A DNA stretch of 8,685 bases, from NCBI GenBank assembly GCA_946479535.1, contig CAMLGP010000078.1, positions 1 to 8,685 of the forward strand, given 5' to 3'. The translations under genes and the position numbers were made by a program. Origin of the DNA: an uncultured Bacteroidota bacterium (lineage in GTDB: Bacteria; Bacteroidota; Bacteroidia; Chitinophagales; Chitinophagaceae). Each line of letters starts with the position of its first letter. Within the stretch, counting starts at the first letter, position 1. Under the pieces are notes generated by a model. The model searched no databases and had not been told where the DNA came from. It saw only the letters and a list, made by a program, of their open reading frames with translations. Of the stretch, positions 1 through 7,467 are shown in pieces.

Positions 1-106
1 GTTACCGCCGCTATCTCGGCTGGTGGGGAAAATGGATAAGGTAGAACGAGCTTCCAGCCTGTCGCTGGCGTGGTTGGCCAGAGACAAGCGCGCGTCACCC
101 GGATGA
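1..106 (+). CDS. Possible 3' end of an upstream gene (partial, frame uncertain)
   Basis: The segment is too short to identify, and two frames could be the end of a preceding gene. One is open from base 2 to a TGA at 104-106 (…LARDKRASPG) and would overlap the glucosidase ATG as ATGA, a common arrangement for translationally coupled genes. The other is open from base 3 to a TAG at 42-44 (YRRYLGWWGKWIR), aromatic-rich and basic like the tail of a membrane protein. Codon third positions are GC-rich in the first, but so is the whole segment, so this does not decide. No promoter-like sequence is visible before the glucosidase, which fits co-transcription with an upstream gene. The segment may instead be non-coding. 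Confidence 0.3.
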   Translation, partial: LPPLSRLVGKMDKVERASSLSLAWLARDKRASPG

Positions 107-2769
107 ACGCCGAACAACAACGGCTCGCCGAAAACGATCGTCGCGAAGTGCCCTGGCATCTCTGGGGTCCATATCTGAGCGAGAGGCAATGGGGCACAGT
201 CCGCGAAGATTATAGCGCACACGGTGATGTGTGGAATTACTTTCCGTTTGATCATTCCCATAGCCGGGCTTATTTCTGGGGTGAAGATGGCCTTGGCGGT
301 ATTTCAGATTATTTTGGAAATCTCTGTTTCTCCGTTGCTTTATGGAACGGCAGAGATCCCATATTAAAGGAGCGCCTGTTTGGTTTAAGCAATCCAAGAG
401 GCAACCATGGTGAGGATGTAAAGGAGCTCTATTATTACCTTGATAATATTCCCACGCATTATTATATGGAGTTCCTGTATAAATATCCACAGCAGGCATT
501 CCCTTATGATCAGTTACGGGATGAAAACAGGAAAAGAACAAAGGAAGATACTGAGTATGAAATACTGGATACGGGCGTGTTTGACAATAACCAGTATTTT
601 GATGTGAAGATCACCTATGCCAAACAGAGTGCGCAGGATATCTTTATAAGGATCGATATTACTAACCGGTATCATAAATCAGCAGAATGTACAGTATTGC
701 CAACCCTCTGGTTTTATAACCGCTGGCAACAAAAAGGCGGAGAACTCAAGAAAAAACCAACTATTAACCAGGTCAATAAGTCAACTGTACAGGCCGAGCA
801 TCGCAGGCTTGGCGAATATTATTTTTATTACCAGGCGGCAGATAAAGCATTCTTTACAGAGAATGAAACCAATAAAGAGAAGATCAAGGGTGAACCGAAT
901 GACAGCATCTTCGTAAAAGATGCTTTTCATGACGCCATCATTAAAGGGGCAAATGTAACTGAGCTATCAAAGAAAAAATCAGGAACCAAGTTCTCTCCTG
1001 TTTATAAATTAAAGATCAATGGGGGTGCTACTAAAACCATTTATTGCCGGCTGAATAATAAATTAACGGAGAATCCATTTTCTTCCGGGTTTAAAGAAAT
1101 ATTCAATACACGTAAACAGGAGGCGGATGATTTCTATAGGACCATTTTGCAGCCTGGTTTGAGTGAAGACCTGGCCAATATTCAACGGCAGGCATTTGCA
1201 GGACTTCTCTGGAGCAAGCAGTATTATCATTATGATATAGAAGAATGGCTGAACTATGATGATGGCATTACACCGGTCAGCATTGGTAAGATGAACGGGA
1301 GGAATAGTGACTGGACGCATTTGAAGAATCAGGATATCATCATGATGCCTGATAAATGGGAATATCCCTGGTATGCCGCCTGGGACCTTGCTTTTCAGTG
1401 TATCCCCATGGCTAATGTGGATCCAACCTTTGCCAAGCATCAGTTGCTGCTAATGATGAGAGAATGGTATATGAAACCAGATGGGCAGTTGCCATCTTAC
1501 GAATGGAATTTCAGTGAAGTAAATCCTCCTGTTCAGGCATGGGCAGCCTTCCAGGTATATAATATTGAAAAAAAACAAAAAGGAATTGGTGATATTGTAT
1601 TCCTCAAAAAGATATTCCAGAAGCTGCTGATCAATTTCACATGGTGGATCAACCGGAAAGATATTCGTGGCAATAACATTTTTGAAGGTGGCTTCCTGGG
1701 GCTTGATAATATTGGAGTATTTAACCGGACGATCCATTTCCCGGGTGAAATGCAACTGGAGCAGGCAGATGGAACCAGCTGGATGGGAACTTATGCACTG
1801 GATATGATGGATATTGCAATTGAGATCGCATTACATGATAGTTCCTTTGAAGATACTGCCACCAAATTCTTCGAGCATTTTATCCTTATTTCGGAATCAT
1901 TGAACGAGCATCGTTTATGGAATGAGGATGATCGATTCTTTTATGATGTATTGTGTGTGCAGGGGGCAGATCCCATTCCATTGCGCATTCAATCCATAGT
2001 AGGTATTACTTCTTTATATGCAGTTTCAACCATTAGCAAGGCCGCTGGTGATCAGTTGCGTGACTTTAGGAAGCGCATCCTCTGGTTTGAGAATTACCGC
2101 AAAAAGAACAATAAATTCTGGCCCAATGAAGAGAGAAGTGATGATGGGGAAATATTAATGTCCCTGGTTCCAAAGGACCGCCTCATTGATCTACTGAAAA
2201 GGCTGCTGGATGAATCTGAGTTTTTATCCGAGGGCGGCATTCGTGCATTGTCAAGATATCATGAGGACAATCCTTACTCTGTGGTGGTGGATGGGATCAC
2301 CTATAGTATTAAATATGATCCTGGAGATAGTACTTCTGATATGTTTGGTGGTAATTCCAACTGGCGGGGTCCGGTGTGGATGCCCATTAATTTTCTAATC
2401 ATTCAGTCACTCCGCCGCTATGGAGAGTTTTATGGAAATACATTACAGGTAGAATACCCCAATGGATCCGGGAACATGATGAGCCTTGAGCAGGTTGCTG
2501 ATGAGCTCACCAAACGTGTGATCAGCCTGTTTACCAGGGACAGTGAAGGAAATCGTAAGTCGTATGGAGAATACAACTGGTTTTATCAGCAGCCGGGAAA
2601 TGAAAATCTACTATTATTTTATGAATATTTCAACGGTAATACAGGCAGGGGTTTGGGTGCCTGTCACCAGACTGGCTGGACAGCCCTGGTGGCAGAGCTG
2701 ATCAACTGGCAAAAACCCGCAACCGTCACAAAAAAACAGGAAGAAATAGTTCCCGGGCTCCCATCATAA
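103..2769 (+). CDS. GH63-family (MGH1-like) glucosidase, cytoplasmic
   Basis: Predicted glycoside hydrolase of the GH63 / mannosyl-oligosaccharide-glucosidase-like group, expected to hydrolyse an alpha-glucosidic bond by inversion in an (alpha/alpha)6 barrel. The substrate is unknown. The ATG at 103 is preferred to the in-frame GTG at 70 because the protein then opens MNAEQQRLAENDR and runs into WGPYLSERQWGTVREDYS, as I recall for this family; no Shine-Dalgarno sequence supports either. It is 888 residues long, close to the family's usual ~880-900, and intact. Visible motifs (numbered from the ATG) are SRAYFWGEDGLGG and NPRGNHGEDVKE near the N terminus, YPWYAAWDLAF with D428 as likely general acid, NWRGPVWMPINF at about 753-764, and FYEYFNGNTGRGLGACHQTGW with E841 as likely base. 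The catalytic residues are assigned by analogy with E. coli YgjK from memory. There is no signal peptide or membrane segment, so it probably acts on cytoplasmic glucosides. The first ~240 bases of the window, including this 5' end, are clearly richer in GC than the rest of the gene. Family confident, substrate not. Confidence 0.88.
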   Translation: MNAEQQRLAENDRREVPWHLWGPYLSERQWGTVREDYSAHGDVWNYFPFDHSHSRAYFWGEDGLGGISDYFGNLCFSVALWNGRDPILKERLFGLSNPRGNHGEDVKELYYYLDNIPTHYYMEFLYKYPQQAFPYDQLRDENRKRTKEDTEYEILDTGVFDNNQYFDVKITYAKQSAQDIFIRIDITNRYHKSAECTVLPTLWFYNRWQQKGGELKKKPTINQVNKSTVQAEHRRLGEYYFYYQAADKAFFTENETNKEKIKGEPNDSIFVKDAFHDAIIKGANVTELSKKKSGTKFSPVYKLKINGGATKTIYCRLNNKLTENPFSSGFKEIFNTRKQEADDFYRTILQPGLSEDLANIQRQAFAGLLWSKQYYHYDIEEWLNYDDGITPVSIGKMNGRNSDWTHLKNQDIIMMPDKWEYPWYAAWDLAFQCIPMANVDPTFAKHQLLLMMREWYMKPDGQLPSYEWNFSEVNPPVQAWAAFQVYNIEKKQKGIGDIVFLKKIFQKLLINFTWWINRKDIRGNNIFEGGFLGLDNIGVFNRTIHFPGEMQLEQADGTSWMGTYALDMMDIAIEIALHDSSFEDTATKFFEHFILISESLNEHRLWNEDDRFFYDVLCVQGADPIPLRIQSIVGITSLYAVSTISKAAGDQLRDFRKRILWFENYRKKNNKFWPNEERSDDGEILMSLVPKDRLIDLLKRLLDESEFLSEGGIRALSRYHEDNPYSVVVDGITYSIKYDPGDSTSDMFGGNSNWRGPVWMPINFLIIQSLRRYGEFYGNTLQVEYPNGSGNMMSLEQVADELTKRVISLFTRDSEGNRKSYGEYNWFYQQPGNENLLLFYEYFNGNTGRGLGACHQTGWTALVAELINWQKPATVTKKQEEIVPGLPS

Positions 2770-2842
2770 AAACTTTCCAGAAGATTATTGCATTCATCCA
2801 TTTCGCTGTTCCGATTTGGCATTTATAATTTATCTTCAAAAG
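2770..2842 (+). promoter_or_regulatory. 73-bp intergenic gap; weak candidate promoter for the receptor cluster
   Basis: This is the only gap over 20 bases inside the window and so the likeliest site for a promoter serving the four downstream genes. It is A/T-rich and contains TATAAT at 2824-2829. Bacteroidota sigma factor normally recognises TTTG (-33) and TAnnTTTG (-7), and I find no good pair. The closest are ATTG at 2787-2790 with CCGATTTG at 2811-2818 (20-base spacer, lacking the TA), and TAATTTAT at 2826-2833, which would leave almost no leader. No terminator-like hairpin follows the glucosidase stop, so read-through from the upstream gene is also possible. Confidence 0.2.
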
Positions 2843-3562
2843 ATGAACCGTGTTTTCGTTGCTATTCTATTGCTAACCACCTGTGGGGTTCAGGCCCAGG
2901 AGAATATTGCTGACAGCACATTGCTTTCCAAACTTCATGATATACGCATGGCCTATGATAAGGAGCGGGGCAATCAGCTGGCCGTTTTTAATGGCATGCA
3001 GCATTATCCTTATTCACCTGCCATTGAAGGAATTGCCTATTTCCAGGAAGATGATTGGAAAAGAGGAAGTGTGATATTCAGTGATATCCTGTACGAGGAT
3101 ATTTTCATGAAATATGATCTGGTGACAGATCAGCTTATTGTTACACCCAATTTTGATGGAGGCCTGTTCATTGCATTATTTAGTCCGAGAGTTAAAGAAT
3201 TCAACTTTGGCGGAAACCGGTTTGTACGACTTACCAGGGAATCAACAAATGGTGAACTGTCAGACGGTTTTTACCAGGTACTTTCAAGCGGAAAGGTGAC
3301 TGCCTTTGCCAGAATGCAGAAGTTCATTGAAGAAAAAGTAGACATCACTGGTATTACCCGATGGTTTGAAGATAAGAACAGGTATTATATGTTAAAGGAT
3401 GGGAAATATAAGCTGATCCGTAATAAAAACGATTTGACGAATTTGTTGAAAGAACACAGGAGGGAGGCGAATCAGGCAATGAGCAACCTTAAATTGAAAT
3501 ACAGGAAAAACACAAAGCAGAATATAATTGCTGCTACAGATGCGTATAACCAATCTAACTAA
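2843..3562 (+). CDS. Small secreted protein of unknown function at the head of the TonB-receptor cluster
   Basis: I cannot assign a function. The ATG at 2843 gives a 239-residue protein starting with a clear signal peptide (MNRVFVAILLLTTCGVQA, probable cleavage before Q19). The in-frame TTG at 2816 would add nine residues before it and is less likely. Cys14 lies in LLTTC, a poor lipobox because Thr precedes the Cys, so a soluble periplasmic protein is more likely than a lipoprotein. The mature part is mixed alpha/beta in character, with a segment GSVIFSDILYEDIFMKYDLVTDQLIV resembling beta strands, a short motif RYYMLKDGKYKLIRNKNDL, and a strongly basic, probably helical C terminus. That motif followed by a Lys-rich tail recalls small exported Bacteroidota proteins encoded near outer-membrane receptors (memory, not a search). 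The stop lies 11 bases before the receptor ATG, so the two are almost certainly co-transcribed and it probably serves the same envelope system. Confidence 0.75.
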   Translation: MNRVFVAILLLTTCGVQAQENIADSTLLSKLHDIRMAYDKERGNQLAVFNGMQHYPYSPAIEGIAYFQEDDWKRGSVIFSDILYEDIFMKYDLVTDQLIVTPNFDGGLFIALFSPRVKEFNFGGNRFVRLTRESTNGELSDGFYQVLSSGKVTAFARMQKFIEEKVDITGITRWFEDKNRYYMLKDGKYKLIRNKNDLTNLLKEHRREANQAMSNLKLKYRKNTKQNIIAATDAYNQSN

Positions 3563-3573
3563 CTGCTGACTTT

Positions 3574-6330
3574 ATGCGAAACCTGGCGTTATTGCTATTA
3601 GTATGTATATCCGCATCGGCGGAGGTGAAGGCACAGGATGTAGCTGCTGCCAGGATCAACATGAACTTCGTTAATGTGAAGCCTGTGGTCTTTTTCACAG
3701 AACTTGAAAAGCAGGCACCCTGCAAATTCTATTACGATATTGAAAAACTGGATTCCATTACGGTGAGCCTGACGGCCAGTAATATGCCATTGAAGAATGT
3801 GCTCACTGAAGCCTTTAAAGGAACTGATATTCACTTTTCTTTTTCCCGGGATAATGTTTTTATTACAAGAGGATTGACCGTTGTAACTGATCTGCCCCAG
3901 AATATTTTTCAACCTGCTGCAGAACTGGCATCAAAGGATGCCAGTGTGGATACGGTTGCTGACTATGGGCTGGAGAACCGCAGAACAGCAAAGGCAGTTC
4001 CTGGAAAGCTCATAGAGATCGGAAAGAAGGGGCAGGCAATTGGCAATGTGATACTTACCGGTTATATCCGGAGCTCAAAAACAGGAGAGCCTTTGGTTAA
4101 TGCTTCTGTTTATACTGATAGCCTTCATGGTACCTCCACAGACCTGTATGGTCAATACTCTCTGACCCTTGCACCGGGCCGCCGCACACTGAATGTACAA
4201 TCGATTGGCATGAAGGATACCCATGTTCAATTGATGGTTTATTCAAATGGAAAACTGGATGTGGATATTGAAGACCAGATAAGGGTGTTAAAAGAAGTGG
4301 TGATATCAAATCGTAAAACATCCAATATCCGGAATGTACAGATGGGAGTGGAAAGATTATCCATCGCCGATATTAAAAATGTGCCAACGGTGTTTGGTGA
4401 GGCAGATGTGCTACGTGTGATAACAAGTTTGCCTGGCGTGAAAACAGTAGGAGAAGCCAGTACAGGATTTAATGTGAGAGGAGGATCCACTGACCAGAAC
4501 CTGATCCTGTTCAATGACGCAACTATTTATAATCCATCTCACTTCTTTGGATTATTCTCGGCTTTTAATCCGGAAGTAATTAAGGATATACAGTTATATA
4601 AGTCAAGCATACCTGCAAAATTTGGAGGTCGATTATCTTCGGTGCTTGATATATCAAGCCGTGAGGGAAATAAAAAAGAACTGACTGGTTCTGCCGGCAT
4701 TGGTGTTGTTACCAGCCGTTTTCACCTGGAAGGACCCATTGCAAAAGACAAGACCTCGTTTATACTTGGTGCACGAACTACTTATGCCAACTGGTTGCTT
4801 AATCTGCTGCCTGACGAATATGCAAATAGTACGGCCTCTTTCCAGGATATTGATCTTGGCATTACACACTCTTTTGATAGTAGCAACCACCTCTATGCCT
4901 CTTTTTATTACAGCCACGACAGGTTTTCATTGGGCAGCGATACGTTGTACAGTTATAGCAATCGAAACGGTAGCATTAAGTGGAAGCATACATTCAATAA
5001 TAAGTTTACCGGGTATCTCACGGCAGGTGCTGATGAATATCAGTATGATGTGACCAGTAAAAAGAATCAGGTCAATGCATTCAAACTGGGATTTGATATC
5101 AGCCAGTTACATGCGAAAGCGGATTTTGAATACTATGTGAATTCAAAACATGGCTTTGACTTTGGCGTAGGGACCATACGGTATAAACTAAGCCCCGGTT
5201 TTTTTAAACCGGTAGGAGGCCAATCTCTTGTTGTTCCTGATGAGATACAGGAGGAGCAGGGGCTGGAGAGCAATGCCTATTTAACACACCGGTGGAATCC
5301 AAACTCCAAACTTTCCATCAGCAGTGGTTTGCGCTATTCAATGTATAATTTCCTTGGGCCATCAACGGTAAGTCAATACACACCAGGAGCGCCAGTTACT
5401 GAATCAAACCGAACAGGTTCCAAGACATATGAGAAAGGAAAATTTATTCAGAATTACTATGGACCTGAAATAAGATTTTCAGCGCGGTATGCATTTACCA
5501 ATTCGTTCTCAATGAAAGCAGCCTATAATACGCTGCGGCAATATATCCATCTGTTATCCAATACCACTGTTATAGCTCCAACGGATATCTGGAAACTGAG
5601 TGATCCTAATATCCGCCCACAACTGGGTCAACAGGTATCATTGGGTTTTTATAAAAACTTGAAGTCAAATACCATTGAAACTTCTGCTGAAGTGTATTAC
5701 AAAAAGATTAAGGATTACCTGGATTACAAACCAGGCGCCACACTAATCATGAACCATGACATTGAAACAGATGTGGTGAATACAAAAGGAAAGGCCTATG
5801 GTATGGAAGTGATGGTGAAGAAGCCTGGAGGCAAGCTGAATGGCTGGGTGAGTTATACCTATTCCAGGATCCTGCTGAAGGCTTACGATACCACCCAAGG
5901 CGCCGTTATCAATGGTGGGGATTATTATCCTGCCAATTATGATAAACCACATGATGTTACATTGGCAGGTAATTTCAGGGTGAATCACCGATTTAGTGTT
6001 TCATTGAATTTCAACTACAGCACAGGCAGACCCATAACCCTGCCCATTGGCAGGTATGTTTATGCAGGCGCAGAAAGGGTATTGTATTCAGACCGGAATG
6101 CATACCGCATACCTGATTATTACCGTACAGACCTGGCCATGAATATAGAAGGTAACCATAAGGTGCACCAGAAGACACATAACTCATGGACCATTGGGTT
6201 CTATAATATGTTGGGAAGAAAGAATCCTTATTCCGTATACTTTGTAACAGAGAACGGTGTGATACACGGATATAAGCTATCCATATTCGGAAGTGTGATC
6301 CCCTTTATTAATTTTAATATACGCTTTTGA
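3574..6330 (+). CDS. TonB-dependent outer-membrane receptor with STN and carboxypeptidase-regulatory-like domains
   Basis: Outer-membrane transporter or signal receptor powered by TonB-ExbBD, 918 residues and full length. In order: signal peptide 1-20 (cut before Q21); STN domain about 25-105 (NFVNVKPVVFFTELEKQAPCKFYY… to DNVFITRG), the periplasmic module used in transenvelope signalling; a linker about 106-158; a carboxypeptidase-regulatory-like beta-sandwich about 160-240 (GYIRSSKTGEPLVNASVY … STDLYGQYSL); a TonB-box-like KEVVISN at 240-246; the plug about 251-362, with GEADVLRVITSLPGVK, NVRGGSTDQNLILFNDATIYNPSHFFG and KFGGRLSSVLDI; then a 22-strand-type barrel ending in the aromatic FINFNIRF expected for BAM insertion. 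The plug wording matches, as I recall, a widespread Bacteroidota receptor subfamily paired with DUF4249 proteins, not classical SusC. The DUF4249 gene starts one base after its stop. No anti-sigma or sigma gene is in the window, so a signalling role of the STN domain is inference. The substrate is unknown. Confidence 0.93.
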   Translation: MRNLALLLLVCISASAEVKAQDVAAARINMNFVNVKPVVFFTELEKQAPCKFYYDIEKLDSITVSLTASNMPLKNVLTEAFKGTDIHFSFSRDNVFITRGLTVVTDLPQNIFQPAAELASKDASVDTVADYGLENRRTAKAVPGKLIEIGKKGQAIGNVILTGYIRSSKTGEPLVNASVYTDSLHGTSTDLYGQYSLTLAPGRRTLNVQSIGMKDTHVQLMVYSNGKLDVDIEDQIRVLKEVVISNRKTSNIRNVQMGVERLSIADIKNVPTVFGEADVLRVITSLPGVKTVGEASTGFNVRGGSTDQNLILFNDATIYNPSHFFGLFSAFNPEVIKDIQLYKSSIPAKFGGRLSSVLDISSREGNKKELTGSAGIGVVTSRFHLEGPIAKDKTSFILGARTTYANWLLNLLPDEYANSTASFQDIDLGITHSFDSSNHLYASFYYSHDRFSLGSDTLYSYSNRNGSIKWKHTFNNKFTGYLTAGADEYQYDVTSKKNQVNAFKLGFDISQLHAKADFEYYVNSKHGFDFGVGTIRYKLSPGFFKPVGGQSLVVPDEIQEEQGLESNAYLTHRWNPNSKLSISSGLRYSMYNFLGPSTVSQYTPGAPVTESNRTGSKTYEKGKFIQNYYGPEIRFSARYAFTNSFSMKAAYNTLRQYIHLLSNTTVIAPTDIWKLSDPNIRPQLGQQVSLGFYKNLKSNTIETSAEVYYKKIKDYLDYKPGATLIMNHDIETDVVNTKGKAYGMEVMVKKPGGKLNGWVSYTYSRILLKAYDTTQGAVINGGDYYPANYDKPHDVTLAGNFRVNHRFSVSLNFNYSTGRPITLPIGRYVYAGAERVLYSDRNAYRIPDYYRTDLAMNIEGNHKVHQKTHNSWTIGFYNMLGRKNPYSVYFVTENGVIHGYKLSIFGSVIPFINFNIRF

Positions 6331-6331
6331 T

Positions 6332-7447
6332 ATGAAGAGAATGATAATAATGTGGGTGATCCTTTTAGCTGCAGTATCCTGCCGTCAGCGTTATGATCCA
6401 CCGGTAATTTCCTCGGGTGCTGTTTTCCTGGTAGTAGAGGCCAATCTGAATCCGCAAGGGCTGACCAGTATCTTATTGACAAGGTCTGTTCCCCTGGGAA
6501 AGGGAAGTGCCATCAAACCAGAGCTTGGTGCGCTGGTAACAGTGGAAGGAAAGGATAATTCCATTCGCCAGCTTTCTGGAATTGGCAATGGAAGATATAA
6601 TAATGCTAACCTGGGTTTAACTATTGGTTCTGAATACCGGTTGCATATCAAAACAGGGGATGGCAAGGATTACCTGTCGGATTATATAAAAGCCAGGAAA
6701 ACCCCGGTGATAGACAGTATTGGCTATGAACTGGAATCTGGAGGATTAAGAGTTCAGGCTTATGCTCATGATATAACAAAACAATCCAGGTATTACCGGT
6801 GGGATTTTGATGAAACCTGGGAGATACATTCTATATTTTCTTCCAGTTATATTTATGATGCCAGCATCAAGGACATCCGGAACAGGATTTTCCCTGATGA
6901 GGATGTTTCAGTTTGCTGGAAGTATGAAACTTCTTCCGCAATAATACTGGCCAACAGCACAAGATTGGCGGATGATAATATTTATAAGGCTCCGGTTCAA
7001 TTCATTCCGAATGGCAGTGAAAAACTGGCGGTGAGGTACAGTATCCTGCTTCGCCAATATGCGTTGGATAGGGAGGCTTATAATTTTTATGAATTGATGA
7101 AGAAGAATACTGAAGATATAGGCAATATTTTCAGTCCGCAACCTTCAGAGATAAGAGGAAATATTAAAAATGTGAACGATGACAAAGAATATGTATTGGG
7201 ATATGTAACAGCTTCAACCGTAGAGGAACAAAGGAAGTTTATTCAGATCCCGTGGCATTTTTTCCAGCTTTGTGAAATAACCAGGGTGCCGGACATCCCG
7301 GATAGTATCAAGTTCTTTTTTGGACCAGGCGGACCCCTTATTCCTTTTGCCTATGATTTTCCGCCACCTACTTACTCAGGCTCTTCGCCGCAATGCGTGG
7401 ATTGTACAAGAAGAGGAGGAAGTACTAAAAAACCATCTTATTGGTAA
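6332..7447 (+). CDS. DUF4249 domain-containing outer-membrane lipoprotein
   Basis: Predicted partner lipoprotein of the receptor, 371 residues. The N terminus MKRMIIMWVILLAAVSC has a basic start, a hydrophobic stretch and an acceptable lipobox (AVSC), so Cys17 is the likely lipidated residue. The rest matches the DUF4249 layout: an N-terminal beta-sandwich (VFLVVEANLNPQGLTSILLTRSVPLG, then a VTVEG and YRLHIKTGDGKDYLSD strand pattern), a VCWKYETSSAIILANSTRLADD segment, and the C-terminal signature QCVDCTRRGGSTKKPSYW at the very end. The mature chain has Cys195, Cys314, Cys355 and Cys358 besides the lipid Cys; C195 and the CxxC pair sit in conserved family motifs and probably form disulfides. 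Only one base separates it from the receptor stop, so translation is probably coupled. The biochemical role of DUF4249 is not established. By analogy with SusD next to SusC it may help load ligand into the receptor, which is inference. Confidence 0.9.
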   Translation: MKRMIIMWVILLAAVSCRQRYDPPVISSGAVFLVVEANLNPQGLTSILLTRSVPLGKGSAIKPELGALVTVEGKDNSIRQLSGIGNGRYNNANLGLTIGSEYRLHIKTGDGKDYLSDYIKARKTPVIDSIGYELESGGLRVQAYAHDITKQSRYYRWDFDETWEIHSIFSSSYIYDASIKDIRNRIFPDEDVSVCWKYETSSAIILANSTRLADDNIYKAPVQFIPNGSEKLAVRYSILLRQYALDREAYNFYELMKKNTEDIGNIFSPQPSEIRGNIKNVNDDKEYVLGYVTASTVEEQRKFIQIPWHFFQLCEITRVPDIPDSIKFFFGPGGPLIPFAYDFPPPTYSGSSPQCVDCTRRGGSTKKPSYW

Positions 7448-7467
7448 TTCTATAAGTTATTGTGAAT

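Noticed and set aside
54..68. CCAGC-CTGTC-GCTGG hairpin as terminator of an upstream gene
   Set aside because: The stem is only 5 bp and is followed by GC-rich sequence, not a T run.
70..102. GTG at 70 as start of the glucosidase
   Set aside because: It would add 11 residues (VGQRQARVTR-type) not expected in the family; the ATG at 103 begins the recognisable N terminus.
95..541. 148-codon open frame on the minus strand
   Set aside because: It lies fully opposite the conserved glucosidase, and its translation has no recognisable domain; it is a shadow frame, as are the other minus-strand frames in the window.
904..924. Perfect 8-bp inverted repeat (AGCATCTT … AAGATGCT, 5-base loop) inside the glucosidase gene
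   Set aside because: It is in the middle of a conserved coding region without a T tract; about one such match is expected by chance in 8.7 kb.
4700..5053. 117-codon + strand frame inside the receptor
   Set aside because: It overlaps conserved barrel coding sequence in another frame and looks like an out-of-frame artefact.
5195..5212. Hairpin CCGGTTT-TTTT-AAACCGG inside the receptor gene
   Set aside because: Its 7-bp stem is at chance frequency, it encodes barrel sequence (PGFFKPVG), and no T tract follows the stem; not a credible terminator.
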